Source: Planctomycetota bacterium
GTDB lineage: Bacteria > Planctomycetota > Phycisphaerae > Sedimentisphaerales > Anaerobacaceae
Reading direction: 5' to 3'
Assembly (NCBI GenBank): GCA_020344865.1
Contig: CP070830.1
Location: 548,976-559,366, forward strand
DNA: 10,391 nucleotides
Below are positions 1 to 6,061 of the stretch, piece by piece (within the stretch, counting starts at the first letter, position 1; each line of letters opens with the position of its first letter). The position numbers and the translations under genes were made by a program. Under the pieces are notes generated by a model. The model was not told the origin of the DNA and did not search any database. It worked only from the letters and a program-made list of their open reading frames with translations.

Positions 1-148
1 ATGATAAGGCTGCCGAACGAAATGCCGGGAACCGAGTTGCTAACAGCCGAAGCCGTTGAAGATTAGTTGCATTCTCACATAGCCAGGATCAGCGCAGGAT
101 AGTGCTGCCTCCCGACGTTTTTTCCTCGCTTAACGTGGCAGAAATTAG
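1..148. other. Left-edge segment with no supported gene
   Basis: These bases lie downstream of the last minus-strand gene. Two plus-strand frames are open from the window edge for a short way, one ending in TAG at 64-66 and one in TGA at 57-59. Either could be the tail of a convergent gene, but neither can be favoured. A weak stem (bases 90-95 with 102-107, loop AGGATA) is followed on the plus strand by a run of T at 118-123 after about ten bases. That is too far for a convincing intrinsic terminator. On the minus strand I see only very short ORFs. Confidence 0.4.
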
Positions 149-727
149 TTAAACTTTAAGTTCCGCAACCAATTGGCGTGTTTGTGGTGATTGCTTTTGG
201 TGGGCTTGTTTGAATGCACTCACTTGGTCTGTATGGCGGCTCTTGAAAAGCTCGTTGCCAGCGATGACCTCCTGGAGGGCCTTGGATTTTGTTCGGGCCT
301 CTTTCAGGAACCGAACAGCCCTTGTGCCGTACACACCACCCAGCAGGGCTGATACACCGATGGCCAATTCAAAGATATTATCAGCTACCCGAAACGCATC
401 GGGCCTTTCAGCCGACTGGGCCAAAGCTGTCTGCGCAAGATGGAAGCTGGATTCGGCAAGTATGTCCTCAGCGGTATCGGCTTGCGGGAGCTCTTTCGGC
501 AGACCGTAGTAAGATACGAAAGCCCCGCTCTGCAATTTTGACAATCTGGTCAGGGCCTGCAGCTTCCCGGAGGCATTTTCCGTGTGTGCGGTATCAGCCG
601 CCACTGCGGCTGTTCGATTGTGCAGCCAAGCGTTTTGCTTCTGCACCTCAGTCGGCGCAAAACGCAGACTCTCGCAGCCAGCTAACAAAAAACATGACAG
701 AATTAATGTTGCAACAATCTTTCTCAT
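149..727 (-). CDS. Phage-encoded lipoprotein with second hydrophobic segment; lysis or envelope role possible
   Basis: This is a 192-residue protein. Its N-terminus is a clear lipoprotein signal: MRK, a hydrophobic run, then the lipobox LLAGC with the lipidated Cys at residue 18. I chose the ATG at 727 because a perfect AGGAGG lies six bases upstream (734-739) and it puts the signal peptide at the start; a GTG at 748 would add seven residues ahead of it. Residues 20-110 are polar and Ala/Gln-rich, probably helical and exported. Residues 118-135 form a second hydrophobic, Gly-rich stretch (around SALLGGVYGTRAV), followed by a basic helix containing KALQEVIAGNELFK. It is the last gene of the late block and follows a membrane coiled-coil gene by 23 bases. 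Such an order fits an outer-membrane lipoprotein partner in a spanin-like pair, but at 192 residues it is longer than many o-spanins, and the second hydrophobic segment is not typical. The lipoprotein call is firm; the function is inferred. Confidence 0.8.
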   Translation of the reverse strand: MRKIVATLILSCFLLAGCESLRFAPTEVQKQNAWLHNRTAAVAADTAHTENASGKLQALTRLSKLQSGAFVSYYGLPKELPQADTAEDILAESSFHLAQTALAQSAERPDAFRVADNIFELAIGVSALLGGVYGTRAVRFLKEARTKSKALQEVIAGNELFKSRHTDQVSAFKQAHQKQSPQTRQLVAELKV

Positions 728-733
728 AACAAT

Positions 734-739
734 CCTCCT
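734..739 (-). promoter_or_regulatory. Ribosome binding site AGGAGG deciding the lipoprotein start
   Basis: A perfect AGGAGG on the minus strand sits six bases before the ATG at 727. It is the strongest Shine-Dalgarno match I found in the window. It supports starting the lipoprotein at MRKIV, not at the upstream in-frame GTG at 748. Confidence 0.8.
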
Positions 740-750
740 GTACCTCACGG

Positions 751-1032
751 TTAAAAAGATTCGTCGGCTATATTGCCTTCGGGCAGGTGTTTCTCAATCA
801 GGCGCAGCCGGTATTCGCAAGAGAGGCTTTTAGTCTGAAGCGATTCCAGTTTTTGCTCAAAACTCTTCTGGCACTGAAGCAGCATCGTCACATCTCGCTG
901 CAACAAATCAAGCTGGCGCTGCAAATTGACCCAGCTACCCACAATCAGGGAGGCCAGGAATATCAGCTGTATCAGGATAGAAAGATTTGCTGGTTTATTA
1001 AGACGCCATGATTTGCAATTTGCCTCAGCCAT
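751..1032 (-). CDS. Small membrane-anchored coiled-coil protein (i-spanin-like or holin-like)
   Basis: This 93-residue protein has one transmembrane helix at about residues 17-37 (ILIQLIFLASLIVGSWV). It is followed by a charged amphipathic helix with heptad-like leucines over about residues 38-82, including LQRQLDLLQRDV. A short N-terminal tail and a coiled coil beyond a single membrane anchor is the architecture of inner-membrane spanin subunits, and also of many unclassified phage membrane proteins. The next gene downstream encodes a lipoprotein, which strengthens the spanin reading. The start at 1032 has only a moderate G-rich site (GGGGGC) upstream. Three cysteines (6, 54 and 72) are present and could form disulfides if exported. 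I recognise no named family by sequence, and a class II or III holin is an alternative. Confidence 0.7.
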   Translation of the reverse strand: MAEANCKSWRLNKPANLSILIQLIFLASLIVGSWVNLQRQLDLLQRDVTMLLQCQKSFEQKLESLQTKSLSCEYRLRLIEKHLPEGNIADESF

Positions 1033-1069
1033 TATTCAGCCCCCGCTGAGAATTAAAAATCGAATGCTT

Positions 1070-1405
1070 TTAGACCGGCGCGTAGAAGACGTTCTTCTTG
1101 CCTACTCTGGACATCGCCACATAGGTTCCGGCCGGAAGTTGGCCTGTTTGCAGGAATGATTCAGCCAGGTTTATCGCCTGCATCTCGCTGCCAATCTCTG
1201 TGGGAAGTGACCCCGGCTGGCCTATCTCTACGGCCCGGACGTTGTAGGCGTTATATGAGGAATTACTTTTGACCTTAACGGCCCAAGCGGTTGCCCTGGC
1301 ACCAGGTGAAGCCACAGTCGATGTCTCCATAGTCTGCTGAGAACTCTTTCGGGCAAGTTTTTCCAAGGCCTGTTGGGTATTTGCGATGCCTGTCTGCTCG
1401 CTCAT
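1070..1405 (-). CDS. Small beta-rich virion-associated protein of unknown function
   Basis: From the ATG at 1405 this gene encodes 111 residues. An in-frame GTG at 1447 lies inside the preceding gene. I prefer 1405 because it falls six bases after that gene's TGA (1411-1413), with AGAGGA upstream at a workable distance. The first 40 residues are polar, Ser/Thr/Gln-rich and probably helical or disordered. The remainder is beta-prone, with AYNVRAVEIGQPG, a stretch rich in N, L and A, and a tail ending RVGKKNVFYAPV. I recall similar C-terminal segments in uncharacterised environmental phage structural genes, but cannot name a family. Its place between the hub-like gene and the lysis-like pair suggests a minor virion component. 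Function is unknown. Confidence 0.65.
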   Translation of the reverse strand: MSEQTGIANTQQALEKLARKSSQQTMETSTVASPGARATAWAVKVKSNSSYNAYNVRAVEIGQPGSLPTEIGSEMQAINLAESFLQTGQLPAGTYVAMSRVGKKNVFYAPV

Positions 1406-1410
1406 GTCTG

Positions 1411-3240
1411 TCAGGTCCTCTGCCGGATGATTTTTAGGTTCGTACACTGGTTTTCAAAGTCCATCAGTACCCGCTCTATCCAGTGGACGCTTCGGTTATC
1501 ACTTTTGCAGCTTAGCAGGTCACGGCTCTCGGGGCTTGTAGTTACCCTGTCGCCGATTCTGTAATCAAATGCCAGGTAAGGTGTCTGGATATCAACCATC
1601 TCGATTACCGCGGATGCAGTTTCGGCCTTTTTACGCGTGAATTCATACAAGGCGGCAGAATCATCGATTTCGTCAGGCACACCCAGGGACTCGTCCGTTG
1701 TGTTTTTAAAAATGCTGCAACTTGAAACTTGGCGGAACTTGAACCAGCGAGGCAGTGTAATAATCTGGTCAACCACGGGAACCGTCGAATTGACAGGCCC
1801 ATCGGCAACTATGCAACTGACCCTTTCGTCGCTGGCTACGGATGCCGTTATTCTGAATTTGAGTACTCCTTTTAAGGCCGCCACCCATGTGTCGGCATCG
1901 AGATAATCGCTGCTTAGCCACACCCCACATTCACTGAGCAGGTTATTAAACGCATACAGATACTGCCACCAGTGCTGGCCATTATCGAATGATACCTGCA
2001 GAAAATAACCTAATGATTTACCCTGCTTGTCGGTGGTAAGGGTCGGCCAGAAGCGCCTGCGCCGGGGGGCGAAATCGTCGGTCTTAAAGATTTTTGAAAA
2101 GTCAAATGCATCGCCTTGATTGTATGGTGAGCTGCTGTAGTCGCCTGCCTCGTTAAGACACCATTTGCGAAATACATCCTTTACCTTGTAAAAATTAGCA
2201 TTTGTCGAGGGTGAAAATTTGTCGTAGTCAGTGTCCTCGTCGGCAGGCTCCCATGCCTTGACAAGGTCGAATGTTGCTTCGTAGATTTTGAAGTCACCCT
2301 GACCGATGTATCTGTGCGTTATCGGCCAGAAGTTCTTCCTGCTGTGCAAACGTGCAATATTTGTCTTTGAGATGCTGAACTGTTCTCCCGGATTCTGGCA
2401 GTTTAACTCGACTGCCCGGCCTTTGCCCGGTCGGTAGAACACAATCGCTTGTTCAGGGCCGGTTGGCGCGGCCCGAGGGACAAACTTGAATTTTAATCCT
2501 ATTCTGTCACAGCACCGCCGCAACGCTTCTATCAGGTCTAATCCGGTGACATCGAGGTCGCGTACTACTTGACTCTCGGTTAGCGTCAACAGTTGCTCGA
2601 TGGTCGGTGTCTGCAATTGGCAGCTGGGCAGATGTTCGCAAAGCAAATAGTGAATCACTTCCGCATAGCTCCAGTGCTTGACCGCCGACGGTTCGGCACA
2701 GAACACCGTGTAACTGCAACCGTTGTGTTCTATCGGCTCGGCCGAAGCATCGGCCTTCCCGTCTTCGTTGAAAGCGGTGTCCGCACCGGCCAGAAACAAA
2801 CTCGAACCATCAAGGTTGGTAATCCGCTGGCCGTATGCAGTGATGCGTTTTAAGTTCGCGCTGAAATCCTTAACTATGATTTCCACGCTCTCACCGTTAG
2901 GGCCCAACTTTGTCTCAAGACCTTCTATGTGGCCTGCGAAAAGAGGAAAGCTAAAGGCAGATGCGCCAGGCGGGATGCCATTGTAGACCTGACGAATGCA
3001 AACTCGCTTGCCAATGGCCAGTTCGGCTTCTATATCTTCAATGGCTATTAGCTCTGCTTGCGGATATGCGGCAGGATTATAAGCCAGTCTGGCCCGGCTA
3101 AATTCAGTCCAGCGTCCATTTACAATCTCTATAGGCTCAAGCCAGGGACACAGTTCGCCGCCAAGTAAAATCAAGAATGCTGGCGCAGGCAACGTCAGTT
3201 TCGTTTGAGCTGATTGGAAAAAGTCGATTCTGTTGGACAT
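1411..3240 (-). CDS. Large tail-hub-like structural protein (609 aa)
   Basis: This is the longest gene in the window. The N-terminal 130 residues are beta-rich: they run from a start resembling SNRIDFFQSA through a segment on boundary or position terms (CIRQVYNGIP) to LFAGHIEGLETKL and VEIIVKDFSANLKRI. A strand pattern of the type F.G.I...... followed by I.V.DFS..L is seen in the first domain of phage tail hub proteins (gp27/gpD-like), so I infer a tail-tip or baseplate hub role. Residues 190-255 are helical (WSYAEVIHYLL, then GLDLIEALRRCCDRIGLKF), a common hub feature where helices sit between beta domains. The C-terminal half is mixed beta, with many Trp and Tyr. There is no recognisable lysozyme or peptidase motif. 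The ATG at 3240 has only a weak site (AGAG) upstream, 17 bases after the previous stop. The gene is intact. The family assignment is an inference from pattern, not a firm match. Confidence 0.6.
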   Translation of the reverse strand: MSNRIDFFQSAQTKLTLPAPAFLILLGGELCPWLEPIEIVNGRWTEFSRARLAYNPAAYPQAELIAIEDIEAELAIGKRVCIRQVYNGIPPGASAFSFPLFAGHIEGLETKLGPNGESVEIIVKDFSANLKRITAYGQRITNLDGSSLFLAGADTAFNEDGKADASAEPIEHNGCSYTVFCAEPSAVKHWSYAEVIHYLLCEHLPSCQLQTPTIEQLLTLTESQVVRDLDVTGLDLIEALRRCCDRIGLKFKFVPRAAPTGPEQAIVFYRPGKGRAVELNCQNPGEQFSISKTNIARLHSRKNFWPITHRYIGQGDFKIYEATFDLVKAWEPADEDTDYDKFSPSTNANFYKVKDVFRKWCLNEAGDYSSSPYNQGDAFDFSKIFKTDDFAPRRRRFWPTLTTDKQGKSLGYFLQVSFDNGQHWWQYLYAFNNLLSECGVWLSSDYLDADTWVAALKGVLKFRITASVASDERVSCIVADGPVNSTVPVVDQIITLPRWFKFRQVSSCSIFKNTTDESLGVPDEIDDSAALYEFTRKKAETASAVIEMVDIQTPYLAFDYRIGDRVTTSPESRDLLSCKSDNRSVHWIERVLMDFENQCTNLKIIRQRT

Positions 3241-3257
3241 TAGAATCTCTATGTTCG

Positions 3258-3947
3258 CTATACAGTTTCCGCGTTTACAATATCAATTGCGTCAGGGCTT
3301 TGGGTACTGAGCTGGAACTTAATCTGTTCTGATGAAGCATCTTCTGTGCCGGCGGCATCCTCTACCTTTATAGCAAATAGATACGCGTCTTCGTCGAGCA
3401 TGTCACTTACATAACTGTAGAACAGCCGATCCGCGTAACTTATTGAGGCGATTGTGTTTTCGTAATCGATTTGGCCGGTTCCGCTATCATAGTAAAGCTT
3501 GAAACACCTCGGCCGTGACTCTTGTGCGATGGGACAATAGAACCAGAGCAGTTGAGCCTTATTACCAGCTATCTGTTTGGCTCTTGCAGCAAAAATGCTA
3601 TTCGGCCTCGGCTTGGCCATGTCTCCATTGGCATCTATCGAAAGCTTAACTGAGGCGGCTAAGGTATACTCTTGAGCGCCGCAGCTGTTAGCCCTCCGAA
3701 TCACATAAAAATATGTCGAGTTGCTGCTGTGCTGAAGATAGTTGGGTGGCCGAATTTCAGAGGCGTCTGCCTCGGCTACAACCAGTATGTTGCGAAAATC
3801 CACAGTCTCAATACTGCCGCCTCGGTAAAGTATGGAACAGCCGGCAACCCGAGACCAGAACCAGCCCAGAGTCAACACCGTGCCCAGCTTAAACGCGTTG
3901 CTCGTCTGTCCGGCAAACAACGCTTCTCTCAACCAGTGTATCTCCAT
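3258..3947 (-). CDS. Fn3-like virion or adhesion protein, paralogue of the 6838-6062 gene
   Basis: This 229-residue protein has no signal peptide. Residues about 113-212 look like a fibronectin type III-like beta-sandwich: KAQLLWFYCPI as an early strand, CFKLYYDSGTGQIDY in the middle, and the Fn3-style late strand YLFAIKVEDAAG. The N-terminal half has beta-prone segments (TYFYVIRRA, EYTLAASVKL) and is unassigned. The mid and late motifs match those of the gene at 6838-6062 (GSGEIDH, then YKFAVKVTDEAG), so the two are probably paralogues. The start is coupled to the upstream gene: the TGA at 3949-3947 shares its A with the ATG at 3947-3945 (TGATG), so it is probably translated by re-initiation. 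Fn3-like domains in phage virions often serve as spacers or carbohydrate-contacting modules. The exact role here is inferred. Confidence 0.65.
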   Translation of the reverse strand: MEIHWLREALFAGQTSNAFKLGTVLTLGWFWSRVAGCSILYRGGSIETVDFRNILVVAEADASEIRPPNYLQHSSNSTYFYVIRRANSCGAQEYTLAASVKLSIDANGDMAKPRPNSIFAARAKQIAGNKAQLLWFYCPIAQESRPRCFKLYYDSGTGQIDYENTIASISYADRLFYSYVSDMLDEDAYLFAIKVEDAAGTEDASSEQIKFQLSTQSPDAIDIVNAETV

Positions 3948-4438
3948 CAGCTTGGCGTCCTCGTCAATGTAGATTCTCCGTCCGCAGGTGTATGAGTCAG
4001 GATTATTGTCTCACCGTCATCGTCGAAGTAATCAATTGTCCCTGTAACCTTGTTTTGGATGGCTTTGTTTACAAGCAATTTGGCGGCTTTCTCGAAAAGC
4101 GAGCTGCCTGCGAGTCTGTTCTCAATTGAAAATGTTGCCAGCACAGCATTAACCGTCTCGCCGTCAATAACGGCCCCAGCCAGAACCACCGAATAATCGT
4201 GCCCTTTCGCATAGAAAGCATCGGCACTTAAGTCTATTTTGCAATTGTGAACACCGGTCAAACCATCAAAGTCCTCGGTATCGGTCACGCCTGATGTGCT
4301 CTCGCTGGTGTCATCATCTTTGTAAACTTTAATGGTGCCGTTAGTAGCACGCGTAATGCTTGCTCCGTTCTTATCATTTGTGTCCCAAGAGAAATACAGT
4401 GTCGAGTCTTCCTGGTAATCACCTAAGTAAAGTCCCAT
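3947..4438 (-). CDS. Phage tail-appendage/fibre-like protein (163 aa)
   Basis: The ATG at 4438 overlaps the preceding TAA by one base (TAATG), so I take it as the start; an in-frame ATG at 4492 would reach 54 bases into the LamG gene. Residues 1-108 look like a compact beta domain: GLYLGDYQEDSTLYFSWDT, then SITRATNGTIKVYKDDD, then HDYSVVLAGAVIDGE and ATFSIENR. This layout, beginning with a short strand and ending in a FSIENR-like strand, is familiar to me from uncharacterised phage adhesion or baseplate-appendage proteins (BppU-N-like in style). After a helix (EKAAKLLVNKAI), residues 126-163 form a second beta segment with an acidic turn (DYFDDDGET). It sits between a lectin-fold gene and an Fn3-like gene, which supports an adhesion-apparatus role. 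No catalytic motif is visible. Confidence 0.65.
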   Translation of the reverse strand: MGLYLGDYQEDSTLYFSWDTNDKNGASITRATNGTIKVYKDDDTSESTSGVTDTEDFDGLTGVHNCKIDLSADAFYAKGHDYSVVLAGAVIDGETVNAVLATFSIENRLAGSSLFEKAAKLLVNKAIQNKVTGTIDYFDDDGETIILTHTPADGESTLTRTPS

Positions 4439-5190
4439 TACGCTAATCCCCGCTTTCCTTGTCCTAGAGAGCATCCGACTAAGCGTCGGCATGCCGTCTT
4501 CAGCCCCTCTGTCCCGTAGCTGTTGTTATACAAATAAGCCCGCTCATCCGATGATAGCAATTTATTAAAAATCATAATACAGTCCATAACACCATCAAAA
4601 TATGCATGCTGGCTAAGCCTGCTGCCAATACATAAGCCCTCACTATTTGACAAATCATAGATATGTTGCGTGGGGCCCATCGAATCGACCTCGACGTTGT
4701 TGATATAGATTGTAATTGTGAGCTTGTCAGGAGAGGTGCGGTAAAATGTGACCGTACACAAATACCAAGTGCCGTCGTGGTACGTCAAAGGGCTGGTCGC
4801 CTGCATTGTATTTGAACCTTCACTGGCCCTTGCCCAGACGTGGCCTGTTTGCATCCAAATGTCCCAACCGTTGAAGTTGCCCTTCTTCCGATGATTGATA
4901 AAAAACCCTGTTCCGGCCGTTGTTGTCTTGAACCAAAAGCTGACCGTGAAACTCTGCGTGACGAAATCCCAATCGTTATGGTCTGTGACGGTAATGTAGT
5001 CATCCGTACCATTAAAGTCAAAAGCACCATTCAAATGGGGTGGTTGCCCGCTGCCGATGTGCATAAGTGTTGTGTTTCGCTGTGAGCTACCATCGTGTGA
5101 ATTGTCCGAGCTATCCTCGACATTGGTATCTGCCGCATTTTCATTTAGTTTCCAACGAGATACACAGTTTGCGGATAAATCAATCGCCAT
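4438..5190 (-). CDS. LamG / concanavalin A-like lectin-fold protein, probable phage adhesin
   Basis: This 250-residue protein is almost entirely one LamG/ConA-like jelly-roll domain (Laminin_G_3 style). Diagnostic pieces in order are WKLNENAAD near residue 13, GAFDFNGTDDYITV (55-68), FTVSFWFKT (81-89), DGTWYLCTVTF (139-149), YINNVEVDS (162-170), LCIGSRL (186-192) and FDGVMDCIMIFNKLLSSDE (198-216), ending in YLYNNSYGTEGL. This fold binds glycans or acts as a receptor-contact module, and in a late operon it suggests a virion adhesin. There is no signal peptide, which fits an intracellularly assembled particle. About 20 basic, Cys-containing residues follow the normal end of the fold and are unexplained. 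AAAAAGG upstream of the ATG at 5190 serves as a moderate ribosome site. The stop overlaps the start of the next gene (TAATG). Confidence 0.85.
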   Translation of the reverse strand: MAIDLSANCVSRWKLNENAADTNVEDSSDNSHDGSSQRNTTLMHIGSGQPPHLNGAFDFNGTDDYITVTDHNDWDFVTQSFTVSFWFKTTTAGTGFFINHRKKGNFNGWDIWMQTGHVWARASEGSNTMQATSPLTYHDGTWYLCTVTFYRTSPDKLTITIYINNVEVDSMGPTQHIYDLSNSEGLCIGSRLSQHAYFDGVMDCIMIFNKLLSSDERAYLYNNSYGTEGLKTACRRLVGCSLGQGKRGLA

Positions 5191-5252
5191 TATGCTAACC
5201 TTTTTCGCGTCACCAGCTGTTTAATTCTCTTCCTGTGGACCTGACGCTTCAC

Positions 5253-6041
5253 TCACGCCTCCTCTGTCCAAGTCCCATTTTTCGCTATAGTCACCCAGTC
5301 GCCATTTGAGTCGGCCGCAACAGCAAGGCTCTCACCGATTGCGTCTGCTGCCTTGTACTTATCAGCGGTTTGACCACTGTTGTCTCTGATTGCGGCCGTG
5401 CCGGGATCGATGCGTAGTTCTTGTTCTGCTTGGACGGCAAATGTAAATACCGTTCCTTCCGGTGCTGATGCGGGCAGTGTAAGCGTAACCAGCCCTGTCG
5501 CACCGAGATTACTGTGAATGCTGCCCGACTCGGCAACCGCGAGTGTGTCGTCACTCGTGTGCGCTTCGATCTTCTTCGTAACACCACCAGCTTCATACGG
5601 CATAACAAAATTATGGCCCATGCGAGAATCCGTTATCGATGTGATATCGCCGTTTGACGTGCTCGCTACCGCCAGCCGAATATGGGGCGTCGTTGCCATA
5701 TCAGGAAAGCCGTTATATTCGTTTGTTACAAGATTGCCGCTTGAGTTCAGGTAAACATAAATATTGGTTTTGTCATCTTCTAAAGTGTTGCCCGACGAGC
5801 CGTCGTAGCTGACCAGCTGTGTACCCAACCAGAACTTGCCCTTTTTGACGCCAATATCCAGCCCACCCTCGTCACAAACTCTTAAGTCATTTGCTCGCTT
5901 TGCACCAAGCAGTAGCCGATAAAGTAATTTCCTGAATTGCAGATAGTAAGGCGATGTGCCGGTTGGTATGTATTCGACGCCGGTCTCGCTGTCAGACTGA
6001 ATGTTTAACAATTCATTGTCGGACGGATATACTTCGGTCAT
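5253..6041 (-). CDS. Phage tail-fibre/appendage protein with two beta modules
   Basis: This 262-residue protein is preceded by AAGGAG (6048-6053) six bases before its ATG. Residues 1-50 include a helix (YYLQFRKLLYRLLLGAKRA) that probably anchors or trimerises the protein. Residues about 53-145 are a beta module common in phage fibres: LDIGVKKGKFWLGTQLV, then NIYVYLNSSGNLV, then IRLAVASTSNGDITSITDS. Residues about 165-262 form a second beta module with LVTLTLPASAPEGTVFTFAV, ELRIDPG and a WVTIAKNGTW end. I have seen this pair of modules in phage adhesin and appendage genes, so a structural tail-fibre or receptor-binding role is likely, although no named family is certain. It is encoded directly before the LamG adhesin, from which it is separated by 62 bases. 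Confidence 0.75.
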   Translation of the reverse strand: MTEVYPSDNELLNIQSDSETGVEYIPTGTSPYYLQFRKLLYRLLLGAKRANDLRVCDEGGLDIGVKKGKFWLGTQLVSYDGSSGNTLEDDKTNIYVYLNSSGNLVTNEYNGFPDMATTPHIRLAVASTSNGDITSITDSRMGHNFVMPYEAGGVTKKIEAHTSDDTLAVAESGSIHSNLGATGLVTLTLPASAPEGTVFTFAVQAEQELRIDPGTAAIRDNSGQTADKYKAADAIGESLAVAADSNGDWVTIAKNGTWTEEA

Positions 6042-6047
6042 AATGTT

Positions 6048-6053
6048 CTCCTT
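6048..6053 (-). promoter_or_regulatory. Ribosome binding site AAGGAG of the appendage gene
   Basis: AAGGAG on the minus strand, six bases before the ATG at 6041. The longer string AAGGAGAAC also precedes the major capsid gene. This may reflect a preferred strong initiation site for abundant virion proteins. Confidence 0.7.
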
Positions 6054-6061
6054 GTATTTAT

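Noticed and set aside
1..66. Short plus-strand frame open from the left edge, ending in TAG
   Set aside because: A second frame is also open for a similar distance, there is no recognisable protein motif, and the segment is too short to tell a gene end from chance.
90..123. Stem-loop followed by a T-run on the plus strand
   Set aside because: The stem is six pairs with a G-T pair, and the T-run begins about ten bases later, so it does not meet the usual terminator pattern.
289..729. Plus-strand ORFs opposite the lipoprotein and other minus-strand genes
   Set aside because: They are antisense shadows: no ribosome sites of note, low-complexity or basic unnatural compositions, and the minus-strand reading carries clear motifs and tight gene spacing throughout.
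4439..4492. Start of the 163-aa appendage gene at 4492
   Set aside because: The extension is basic and unlike the rest, while the ATG at 4438 overlaps the preceding stop as TAATG, a standard coupling arrangement.
5207..5247. Inverted repeat GCGTCA/TGACGC in the gap before the appendage gene stop
   Set aside because: Only six pairs with a loop of about 29 bases; expected by chance in a window of this size.
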